This document shows positions 1 through 10,013 of a stretch of 64,000 bases of DNA, one piece after another. Both the position numbers and the translations under genes were made by a program. The stretch comes from Primulina eburnea (Eukaryota > Streptophyta > Magnoliopsida > Lamiales > Gesneriaceae). Location: NCBI RefSeq assembly GCF_022965805.1, contig NC_133104.1:41584682-41648681 (forward strand), read 5' to 3'. Within the stretch, counting starts at the first letter, position 1, and each line of letters begins with the position of its first letter. The notes under the pieces are model-generated. The model was not told the origin of the DNA, did no database searches, and was given only the letters and a program-made list of their open reading frames with translations.

Positions 1-76
1 AATCGTCTCACCTGATTCCGACCATTTGGAGCTTTCATATATTTTCCATACCGCCAGGTGGGGAAACCTGAATTGT

Positions 77-2988
77 TCAGACAGCAGGATCTTCGAGCAT
101 AGCTGTAGAAAAATCATTGATTCGAGGATAAGAAACTTTCTCGTCTAGCTGGTTTTGCACCCATGTCAGTATTTTCAATAAGCTTGGAAGCTTAGGATCT
201 GTTAAAATCAAATGGATAACAGAATTAATTCCCCTCACTTTTCCTTATAATGCAGCAGCTTCGTGGCAAATGAGACAATTTTAACATTTTTTTGTGACAA
301 TACCAAATGAAAACAATCTCAATAGTTATTCGTAGAATCATATAAATATGAAATGTCAACGATGATAACAATGCAGAATTAAAGATCAAGAACACGCTCC
401 ATGAACACCCGGGCAAAAGGGTTTGGAGCATGGGAGTGGTTAATACCAACCTGGGGAAGTTGAACTAATTAAATTGCTGTAAAAATATTGAAAACGTAAA
501 CTCACAAACAACTTAAATTATTGAAATTCTTGAGATGGGTGTCTGGTGATATTCTGTTAGAGTGAATGTAATATGGTGACAACTAATTTAATCATCCGTT
601 GGGAAAATTTTAGAAATACATTAGTCTTGCAGTTGCTGTACTTCAAAATGATGAATGAGTTGGGAACGATTCATGCTTTGAAAAATGGAGATATTTTTCT
701 CCAAAAATCGGTGATAGTACACATTTTCGGAAAAAAAAGAGAGAGACGAGGATTTTCATCTCCAAAAAACAAAGAGTCACCTGGTTTTCAGGATGCATCA
801 TCATGAACTTTTTATAACCGCTCAATAAAAATTAAAGAAAGGACACATCATTAAAAGTATTCCGAGAAAACTATTTTTTTAAAAAAAAAACAAAAGGTCA
901 TCAGAGAGAAAAAAATGGCCTTGCTTCAGTCTGTCCTAGTGCCACTCTTTTGGCGAAACAAACAAAAAAATTAAGTGGGCTCATTAGATCACCGCATGAG
1001 ATAATCATCTCCCTTTACCTAGAGTAGTCAGTTCCTAAAAAGTAAAAAACGGCAAGGATTTACAATATTGAGCAGAGGCAACCAAGATCACAAAACTTTA
1101 TAAATTTGATGATATGTGTCAGACTGACCTTTTTCATGGCTTTGGCTGGTAAGGATGGCTGCATTCACCTCACTAGCAGTCTTAAGACGCTGTGATATAT
1201 CTAACAGGTCACCCACAGGGCAGTTGTTGACATCTTCAAAAGCAAGCAACGCAACAGTTCTCTCCAACTCTTCTAGAAAGACTCGCTGAATCGATAAACA
1301 GTTCTTAATGAGCATCAGTTTTTTTTTAAAAAAAAGGAACATTCTTTAAATAATTTTTTTTCCTAAAAAGGAACATTCTAACACTATAGCACAATGTTTG
1401 GGAAAACATGACCGCAGGCACGCAGATCATAGACAGAATCCTTAAAAAGTGCTGAAACTCTTTAGATCTACATCAAAACAAACAAATAATAAAAAGTACA
1501 TTTTCCTCTCCTCTTGGAGCAAGTTCCTCTTGAGCAAACTCCAAAGCCTCTTCCACCTTTCCATTACGGATCAATTCTATCAACCGTTGCTGTTGGAGAT
1601 GGAAAAACAGTTGGGGATTTGTGTCCAATATCTGCATTCAAAAACATCTAAATTTATACTTGCACTATTAAAACCCGAAAAGCAAGCTGTCAAATCAAGT
1701 TATTGCAGCTAGTGTAATTGTATTTAATAAAAATTCAAGACTAGACTGCATCAAAACTCCGGGTAGCGAACATCTCAACTTACCTTAATTATGAATTCCC
1801 AGATAAACTATCAGATTCCTCGTACAAAATTGTGAAAGTAAAACAAACAACTAAAAACAAGGCATGAAGAGAATGATTGCATCGGATCCCAGGGAAGATC
1901 TTTACAACTGTAAAATATTATCATGTAGTTCACTGATTATGCGACCAAAAATAACAAAAAATATTAAAATCAAAATCTTGATCACCTAGCTTGGAAATTA
2001 ACCGACCAAACAATTCCAAGTTCTTCTAGATTGTCAAAATTAAAACCATTTAATTCTCATGAAAACATCCAGAAGAACCAAATAAAGATCAAACACACCT
2101 CGGGGTTCAAATCGTTAACTTTCTCAATAGCATCCTCAACATTACCACTTTGCACCGCCTTCTTCACTGCCATGCGGTCAGTGATGGTTGCAAGATCGAT
2201 TTCTGCTGTATATTTCAATAAGGCGAATCAAATTTATTTTAAGAAAACATGACTGCCACAAAATATGAAAAGATTTGCACAAAAATTTGTCACTTTAAAA
2301 AAATTGATAAAAGGATACGTTCAGTCCCAGATTCCATTCGGAATTTTTCAGCAGCCTCCACATAACCCTCGGTCACCAGAAAGTTCATCACCAATTTGTT
2401 CATATCCTCTTTTCTAACCTTGACATCACTGAGCCTCTTCTCCCATTCATCCCTAGTTATAACTTTCTTTGATGTAGTCTGCAAACATTAACCAATCTAC
2501 AAAGTAAATACATTTAAAATAATCAAAATACCCAACAGAAAACAGTCATTTATCAGTGGTAAGATTAATAAATAATTAACCAAGCGATTAGAAAAATATA
2601 AACCCTAAACCCAAAGGAAGAAAGATGAATTCCTCTAATCTTTCCGACTATGAACCCGTAAAGACGTATGCAACAAGGCATTATTCCGTACAAAAAAATT
2701 TATTCATCATCAAGAATTTCATAATATCCAACGCCATAATCAATACGCATTTCCAAATCAAATCAGGCAAAGAAGAAAAGTAAACAACAGAAAAATAAAT
2801 CTCGGCACAATTATAGATCCGGGTGATGGGTCGTAAACATAACTACAAAAGTAAGTAAATACTAAAAATCCATGATAAAATCTGCTCATAGTTGGAATAA
2901 ATTCGGGTTCAATAACGTGAAACAGCATCATTATTCTTCGTTTTCAACTGGATTTTGGCCACGGCGGCGGAGTCGATGGATTTACCAT
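77..2988 (-). CDS. GID8: GID8-like LisH/CTLH subunit of the GID/CTLH E3 ubiquitin ligase complex
   Basis: Six coding exons on the minus strand: 2988-2986, 2478-2319, 2205-2099, 1631-1500, 1285-1129 and 198-77. All junctions are GT-AG and in frame, giving 226 residues, the usual length for plant GID8 proteins. The start ATG stands alone in coding exon 1 and the intron follows at once; exon 2 continues [17 protein letters not shown] LisH motif lies at about residues 27-59 ([16 protein letters not shown]). A CTLH segment follows at about 65-122 ([20 protein letters not shown]), then a CRA-type region with [15 protein letters not shown]. Known of the family: GID8/TWA1 is a scaffold subunit of the GID/CTLH ubiquitin ligase. 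The exon 3 acceptor is a tandem NAGNAG (2209-2203). The upstream choice gives T-E-P-E-I-D, which fits the family. Identification is firm. Confidence 0.93.
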
Positions 2989-3480
2989 GGCTTGGATATC
3001 AGCAAGTTGCCCAACAACGATCCAGAACAATGACATCAGCTTTCGCCTTCATAACCCCATGTAAAGATGTTAATCTCACCCCTCTTGATTTACCTTCCAG
3101 TAATCTAATTGGTTTTTACTACTGTTGATAGGGGACAGTACTTGTATTTACCTAATTAATCTGCTTAGTACGTCGATCCATTTCCCTTTGTTTTATTTTG
3201 CAATATAAATAGTTGTCTGAATTTCGTTGGGTCGGATTGAACCGGTTTCGGATTATATAAAGTAAAAAGGCCAAACCAATCCAATAGCATAATGGATTAG
3301 ATTGGTTTCGGATTTTTGAGATGATGTATATGATTCAAACCAAAAGCAATTCAAAATGAAACGGATTCTTTTTTAAAAACCAGTTCTGGACCTGATTGTA
3401 GCGGTCCAGATTGGTTCCGAATCAAGTTTTTTAAAACCACTCCAATCCAATTAGAATATCGGATCTCCTTTAACCCTAAA
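2989..3480. other. GID8 upstream region
   Basis: This holds the putative 5' leader and promoter of the minus-strand GID8 gene. A GC-richer patch at 2940-3060 straddles the start codon. From about 3230 it becomes low-complexity DNA with repeated accggtttcgg/ggattggat words that lead into the 125-bp tandem repeat. I see no gene. Confidence 0.5.
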
Positions 3481-3728
3481 CCACATTAACTGGTTTCGGA
3501 TTGAACCGGATTATACCGAACCGGTTCCAGATCGATAATGATATGTTAACCATGACTAAATAAATGATTAAATCGAAATTACACTAGTTGCTAAAATGGT
3601 TTTAACCACATTAACTGGTTTCGGATTGAACTGGATTATACCGAACCGATTCCAGATCGATAATGATATGTTAACCATGACTAAATAAATGATTAAATCG
3701 AAATTATACTAGTTGCTAAAATGGTTTT
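3481..3728. repeat. Two tandem copies of a 125-bp unit
   Basis: A unit beginning ccacattaactggtttcgg occurs at 3481-3605 and again at 3606-3728. The copies differ at only a few positions (for example accgg/actgg and acactag/atactag), so the duplication is recent. Each copy contains the word pair ggattgaac / gaaccg-ttccag. It does not code for protein. Confidence 0.9.
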
Positions 3729-4249
3729 ATCTATTCCCCTCAAGGATATATGGAGAATTGTTTTTAAATCTCCGACATCATAGTTAAATGTGTTATAAAT
3801 CTCTGTCAAACCGAAAATTTCTCTACAATTACTGATTCAGACAAAAAAGTTTTCGCACTCCCTGACCCACAATTTTTTTTTTGGATAGCATTTTGTACAA
3901 AACATTGAAAACATGAAACATGTATGTGATATGGTAGAACAAAATGTTATAGATATGGTACAAAAGATAAAATTTTGAAGATAAATTTTGAGTATAAAAT
4001 TGAAATAACTATATTAATATTAATATTTTCTACACTTGTCTGTGTGTTCAAATGTCATATATTAGTACATGACATCAAAGATTTTTACACTGAAATATCA
4101 TAAATTAGTATAATTATAATGTTTTGTATCAATTTTAATCCGAAAAAACATGTGTCATTAATACCAAAATTTGTTATACATGTTTGTGTATTCAAAAATC
4201 ATATATTAGTATTATATCTGAAACATTTAATATTCTAATGTCATATATC

Positions 4250-5063
4250 CAGGGCCGTGCCTATTAAGAGCCAAATGAGTCAAATGACTCGGGCCCATCT
4301 CTTTTTTGGGGCCCGAAATTTTTAAAAAAATTATTATGATACTAGTTACTAGATAGCTCAAAACCAAGTATTTATTAAATAGAACTTGCTTAGTATGTTA
4401 TCGATTTATTTCCCAATCTTCCCAATATTCATCTGCAGACAAACCTTAATCGACTCCAGTCGTTGCGTCGTCTCTATGTTTGATTGAAAGACCCGTGAGG
4501 AGCTATAAGTTTATATTCTTGTATTTGCTTTGTTCGGAATTCTAATTTTTATTGTAGTTTTTTATTTTCTTCGAGGTTTTATGTGATAACTATAATCTAA
4601 GCTTTTTGACTGAAGTTTTGGTGGATGTAATGCTTATCCGTCTTTCAAATGCTCATATTACTTGTAAAATCTTGTTGACTGTCCTTGTCACAGTAGCAAG
4701 TGCAGAGCGAAATTTCTCAAAAATAAAGCTCATCAAAACTTTTCTCCGATCAACCATGTCACGAGAAAGATTGAATGGATTGGCTATATATTATCGATTG
4801 AGAAAGAAATTACTGAACAATTTGATTATACATAGTTGATTAGTATTTTTAGCTCTAAAACTGTTAGGCGGGTTGTTTTTTAGTTATCATTTTGGACATG
4901 TTTGATATTTTTATTTATTTAGTTTTTTATATCGTCTTTGACGTATATTGATTTAATTTGAAAATTTGCCATGGAACTAAAAAAAATATGAACAAACATT
5001 ATTATTCAAAGGCCTCATTTTAAAAGTTAGATTTAGGCCCAAATATTGTTAGGATCGGCCCTG
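4250..5063 (+). mobile_element. Internally deleted hAT DNA transposon (814 bp) with perfect 8-bp target duplication
   Basis: The left end reads CAGGGCCGTGCC and the right end is the reverse complement of CAGGGCCGATCC, so the terminal inverted repeats share CAGGGCCG. The flanks 4242-4249 and 5064-5071 are both CATATATC, a perfect 8-bp target site duplication as expected for hAT elements. Inside, 4606-4839 encodes a hAT C-terminal dimerisation domain: residues VASAERNFSKIKLIKT then LRSTMSRERLNGLAI. The rest of the transposase is absent, so this is a non-autonomous deletion derivative. Boundaries are seen directly; superfamily assignment rests on the duplication length and domain. Confidence 0.93.
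4606..4839 (+). pseudogene. hAT transposase C-terminal dimerisation fragment
   Basis: An open frame of 77 codons carries the hATC motif: ILLTVLVTVASAERNFS, then KLIKTFLRSTMS and RLNGLAIYY. The family uses this segment for transposase dimerisation. The N-terminal zinc finger and catalytic core are missing, so it cannot be a working transposase. It lies entirely inside the 814-bp element. Confidence 0.85.
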
Positions 5064-5395
5064 CATATATCAATATTATATTTTCAATGTTTTCTACCGA
5101 ATTTTCATTTGAAAAATGTGTGATTAATACTAAAATTTGTTATACATGTTTGAGTACTCAGAACCCATATATTAGTATCATCTCTGAAACAATTAGTACT
5201 CAAATATCATATATTAATAGTCTTTTTTCAAGGTTTTGTATCAAATTTTCATACGAAAAGAAATGTATTATTAATATAAAAAGGTACACAAAATCATATA
5301 TTAGTGTCAGATATAAAATATTCACTTCTAAAATATCATACATTTGTTCCAGATTTTTAATATTTCGTATCGTATTTAAATACACGTAAACCCAT

Positions 5396-6915
5396 AGAGT
5401 GCATTAATTTTTTGTTTTATTCAGAGACTGTAGAAAGAGAATCGGTCTGATAAGAACTGAAGACACATTTAACTATTGTGATTTATTGATAATTTGCTCA
5501 AGTATATATCTATATACAAATCAGAAAATATATGATGCAATGAAAAATGTAACGTATCAATTAAAAGCATCTTCAATTTTTTGAAAGTTTTATAGTTTTT
5601 TTCTGATTAATGAGATGCTAGCATCATGGTATGATTTAAAATTCTCACTTGTGAGGTCATGTAAAATCATGGACTTCACGTTATGTAAGAATGGGTCATA
5701 TTCAACCGCTTTTTCTGATAATGAAGAAATAACTAGCTAGAAAGATAATCCTTCAGCTTTGGTCGAAAAATGTAAATTTCAGTGAGTTTGAAATCTCGTG
5801 AAAAAATTTATCAACTTTGCAAATGAAATGTTGGAAATGCAACTAAAGTCCTGTATTGAAACATAAAAAATAAGATGATATGTTAATAAGATGAAATGAT
5901 ATTCCGACAATATGAAATTTTTTGTTAGAGTTCAAAAACAAATCTACGAAGATTTATGTCCAAAGTGGACAATATCATTACATTGTGAAGATATGTGTGT
6001 TTTATGACACAACAAATTGTATCAGAAACATGGTATATATCGAATCATACGGGTGGAATCCTCGGATACTAAAATGAAAGAGATGGGGGCTCCCGGTAAA
6101 ATCCTAACCGTTCTCTCCAACGCGGTGAAGAGGAGTGACCTCGTTTGGAGGACGAATAAGACATGAAGAGAGGTCCAAACCTTAAGAAAACTTAAGAAAA
6201 ATGGTAAAATTTCGTTTGAAAAGAGATTTATTGGAAATGCAACTAAAGTGTCACATTAAAAGAGGAGAAAGACGAATAAGACATGAGGGGAGACCCAAAC
6301 CTTAAAAAAACTTAAAAAAAATGGTGAAACTTCGTTTGATTGGAGAATTATTAAAAATGCAACAAAATTTTCACGTTAGAAGATCATGAGTTAATAGACA
6401 TTTGGGTAAAATCGAAAAATAAATGTACGAGAGTTTATACTTAAAATAGATAATAATATACCATTATAGATATATGTGTTTCCATTGACACAATTTCGAA
6501 GAAAATGATTAGTAGCCAAACTAAATTGCCAAAGCAAAATTTGATGGGAACTTGGACTTAAACCTACTGCGACAAGGTTCATTTTGCTTTCGATTGATTT
6601 TCTTGTCACTCACACAGAATCGATTGAGTAAAGTCTCAAGTTCAACTATATATATAGCCACTACTTAATGTCATTTGTCATTGAATATCCGATGAAATTT
6701 AGTTATTTTCACCACATTCCAAAATCAAATAGAGCTCAAATTGTACATATAAGGTGGGATCGAGTCTCACAAGTAGAAAACACAAGTTATTACACACACG
6801 AGTTACAGTAGTGGTACTACAGTAGAAAACATAAGTTATTATTACACACACAAGTTACAATACTGGTACTGCAAAGTCCTCCTTCAACAGCATTAACCCG
6901 AATACAGCATGGTGA
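5396..6915. other. AT-rich intergenic DNA downstream of the epoxide hydrolase gene
   Basis: Apart from the duplicated block at 6149-6375 I see no gene, RNA or recognisable element. The right end holds the probable 3' untranslated region of the minus-strand epoxide hydrolase gene. A short duplicated phrase (cagtagaaaacataagttatta / caagtagaaaacacaagtta) lies at about 6770-6865. Confidence 0.5.
6149..6375. repeat. Diverged direct repeat of ~120 bp
   Basis: The phrase gacgaataagacatga followed by ccaaaccttaa, acttaa, atggt and ttcgtttga starts near 6152 and again near 6272. Each copy ends in a ttggaaatgcaac / taaaaatgcaac tail and a tcac(g/a)ttaaaag-like end. The spacing is about 120 bp. No coding frame is kept. 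Confidence 0.75.
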
Positions 6916-9425
6916 TTAGACATGGCCTTTGAGGAAGTTGATGATAAGGTCGTTCACTTCATCAGGTGATTGCTCTTGAACAAAATGAGTTCCTTCGGGT
7001 AAGTACACTATTTCCAGGTTCGGAACAAACGTTTTCACCGTTCCGCTCTTTATGTAGTCACTTATTCCTGGAATTTTGAAGACATAGTCCTTCTCGCCCA
7101 TTATCAGCAGAGCTGGGACATCCACTTTTGGATCTGGTATATCTAGCTCCAAACCGAATGACCTACAGCGGCATGTACAATCATGAGCCATCACAGAAAC
7201 TGAATCAGATCAATGTACTGTCTTAGTCCTGTAATTGTTTATGTATCAATACCGTTACATTTGTTCCGTTCCCATCAAACAAAAAGAGTCAGAGTGGATG
7301 ACACATGGTCAAACCGAAGCGTTTTTCTGATTTCCGTTGTGTAGTTATATAGAAAAGGTCACGTGGTTCAAGATGGCTCTGGTTAGGATGAGCCGCGACT
7401 CTGGGGAATAGAGGAGAGGTGTGCGTGGCTGGATGCAGGGACGAGCGGCTGGTGCGATGGTCAGGGTACGGTCAATTACGGTCCAGGAGGGCTGGGCGTG
7501 GTATGGTCCATGGTGGCTCGAGGGTGGTTTGGGCTTCTTTTGGAGACACGCTCTCCAAATTAATTGTGAGAGTTGTCACAAAGTTTGATGAGTGCATCCT
7601 GGAATTCGTTTGTTTAAATCACCACCAAATTAAGTTTTCTATCGTACACAATCTCAGCTCCTTACCCAATACCCAAATTTGGCCAACTTCACTTTATGCA
7701 TCCCATGCAGAGAGGTAGAACATGAAGTCTAATGAAGACTCGTCCACGACTCTTACCCAGCTCCACATAGATAGCATCGAAAGGTAGTCACTAATGCCAA
7801 ATGTCGCACACTCGTGCCATAGGACATCACGCAAGGTTGCCTAATTCAGCTATACTACCACTACCCAAGTTGGATGTCTAATAAAATACATAAGTTTCTC
7901 ACTCTAAGCTCATAACCACTTATAGTTTATATTTCACATTGCACATCCACAATTAAGGTATCACAAGTCTTACAAGGCCCAAACATATATTCTCAACACC
8001 TGTGTTAACATTAGAAAATTTGCCTGCATAATAATAGTACAGACCAGTTACCTATATGGAACTTTCAATGCAGTTCTGAAACCCGATTTCTCATACAATT
8101 CTCCATAGACTGCAAGATCTTCCTCACTAAACCAATGAGGCAGAGGATCCGATGGCTCCACCAAGTCCATGATCTCCTGGTTTTCACTGGCTATCGGAAT
8201 ATCACTCTTGGAAAAGAGAATATAGACATTCCTAACCACTGTTTTCGCATCGAGTCGACCAAAATCAGCTTCTGCACGCCCAGGTTCCTATGAGAAAAGT
8301 TAACAAGAGTTGGAATGGGTACACTGCACTAGTAAAACCACATTAAGATGATATTGGCCAAAAACCATGTTGAAACGAATAGGTTAAAAAACCCTGCAGA
8401 TTATGAAAAATGAAGCTCACGCCCTCCTCTCTCACTTGTACGTTAAGTGAGAAGACCTGACTTTATATAACTAAATTTGTACATCCATTGCATGAATCCA
8501 AAAATACCCTTTCTCCTACTAAGAATACTTATTGGATTACGAGCTTCCCCTCTAAAACTCCAGATACAACTACTCAAAATAATTGTAAATCTAGTTCACT
8601 TCAAATTGTGTTTTATCACGTGTGTTAGTTCTATTTGATATTCCACCCATGATGAAGATGATGGGGGCTTTTAGCTTGTCTTTGAAACGGGTTTTGCGGC
8701 AATATTTTCAGGTGGACTTCTCAGCCTAATCTTGTTCTCATAATGCAATCAGTCTCTTAACTTAGGAAATAGAGATCGCATATGGGTCAAACATTAATTC
8801 CCGAAGTTAGAAGTCTGGCTATATAAATATTATTGAAATAACCTGCCATCTTTTAATATAGAAGCCCTCAGGTAGAGTCTGATGATGTATGGGAGGCCGC
8901 GGCAGCGTGAACGGCACGCCTAAGGTCACAAATCCAGAAGCCCTTTCTCCGTGGAGTAGGCAAAAGAGTGACACAACGGCAGCTCCAAAATCTTTCCCGA
9001 TCAGAAACACCTAATATTTATTGAATACAATTCAGACAACAATTTCACCCAAAAACATGAAAGAAAAAAAAAAAAATTACCCCACAGTTTTTCTAACACC
9101 TCGAGTTGAACCTCTCATTATAATGTACCTTGGAGATTGAAAGGGCGTCCAGAAGAGCGAGGAGGTCAGCCACAAAGTCCAAGAAAGAAGAGTTCTCGGG
9201 TTCCGGGGGCGGGTCGGATAACCCATATCCTCTGTAATCGAATGCAACGGCTCGGAAACCAGCCGAGGCGACGGCGATCATTTGGTGGCGCCACGAGTAC
9301 CAAATTTCAGGAAAGCCGTGCAAGAAAACAACAGGCGGCGAGGAAGAGTTCCCTATTTGCGCCACGTGGAGCTTCAGTCCATTGACTAGTACGTGCTCGT
9401 GCTTTATTTCTTCCATTATCGCCAA
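6916..9425 (-). CDS. Soluble epoxide hydrolase (alpha/beta hydrolase fold)
   Basis: Four exons on the minus strand: 9425-9129, 9010-8843, 8287-8052 and 7162-6916, all in frame, giving 315 residues, typical of plant soluble epoxide hydrolases. They open epoxides such as epoxy fatty acids to diols. Visible features: oxyanion-hole motif HGFPEIWYSW; FDYRGYGLSDPP strand-loop; nucleophile Asp106; lid tyrosines Tyr150 (GFYIKRW) and Tyr233 (VPYR); acid Asp259 (GEKDYVF); base His293 (GTHFVQEQ). The elbow reads GKDFGA, whereas family members normally have GHDWGA. There is no signal peptide, so it is probably cytosolic or peroxisomal. A second in-frame ATG at 9416 (MEEIKHEHV) is an equally credible start and would give 312 residues. 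It is divergent from SF3B2. Confidence 0.92.
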
Positions 9426-9846
9426 TAATGTTTACAGTAGATGCAAGAACACGAGGTTTGTAAAAGAATATGTGGAATCTTTAGTAGTTGCAGTTGGCTG
9501 AAATAATTGTGCACACATGATTGACAAGTCAATAATCAGTTTTTCTTTGTATTAAATTAATGTAAGCTTGTGTCTGTACACATGAAAAAATAACGATTTC
9601 AAAAGTATATATATATACTCGTCACTGAATTAGATTATTATTATAGAAGATAAAAAGGTGTTTAATGTTTTAAGGAACAAGTAATTGCTCGTATCGCTTG
9701 TTTATGATTATTAAAAAATTATGCAATGAAAATCATTTTGCATCGTTGATCTATATTTATAGATCTTAGATAAAAATCATGAGGCTGTCTAAATACCATA
9801 TGATTTTGTGTGAAGTGGGATTTTTTGTTAAAATTTAGAGGAAAGA

Positions 9847-9899
9847 AGCCCATTAAAGGTAGTATAATTTGGACCAGGCGTGGGCCAAAACCAGGCCCA
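9847..9899 (+). promoter_or_regulatory. Cluster of three site II (TGGGCY) elements upstream of SF3B2
   Basis: Motifs: AGCCCA at 9847-9852 (TGGGCT on the minus strand), TGGGCC at 9881-9886 and GGCCCA at 9894-9899 (TGGGCC on the minus strand). Clustered site II elements are known from promoters of plant housekeeping and growth-linked genes, where TCP factors bind. A spliceosome gene fits that pattern. Occupancy is inferred, not shown. Confidence 0.55.
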
Positions 9900-9909
9900 T
9901 AACAAACTC

Positions 9910-9916
9910 TATAAAT
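9910..9916 (+). promoter_or_regulatory. TATA-like box of SF3B2
   Basis: TATAAAT lies about 100 bp before the chosen ATG and just after the site II cluster. A transcription start near 9940-9950 would leave a leader of about 65-75 nt. Confidence 0.45.
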
Positions 9917-10013
9917 TCTTGTCCAATTTAATTTTTATTTCCTGCGTTATCAGCAAGACTGCCACCGCTTGTCGTTCGCTCGGATTCACACGAAATTGCA
10001 AGTGCGCCTAAAG

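Larger units (their letters stand above)
4030..5395. repeat. Degenerate ~144-bp tandem repeat (minisatellite), interrupted by a hAT element
   Basis: Landmarks recur at a steady spacing. The word tgtgtgttca...catatattagta starts at 4041 and its relative tgtgtattca...catatattagta at 4185 (144 bp). The word ttgtatcaattttaatccg starts near 4124. Related copies start near 5089 and 5235 (146 bp apart). Once the 814-bp hAT insertion and its duplicated target are removed, the 4124-to-5089 distance falls to about 143 bp. About four diverged, AT-rich copies are present. Confidence 0.75.
9426..10013. promoter_or_regulatory. Divergent intergenic promoter between epoxide hydrolase and SF3B2
   Basis: The two start codons lie 588 bp apart and point away from each other, so this interval must carry both promoters. 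The half near SF3B2 has three TGGGCY-type site II motifs and a TATA-like box, listed separately. The half near the epoxide hydrolase is AT-rich with a tatatatata run near 9608 and no motif I would defend. Confidence 0.6.

Noticed and set aside
9969..10013. Upstream extension of the SF3B2 frame
   Set aside because: It begins at TTG; the first ATG in frame is 10014.
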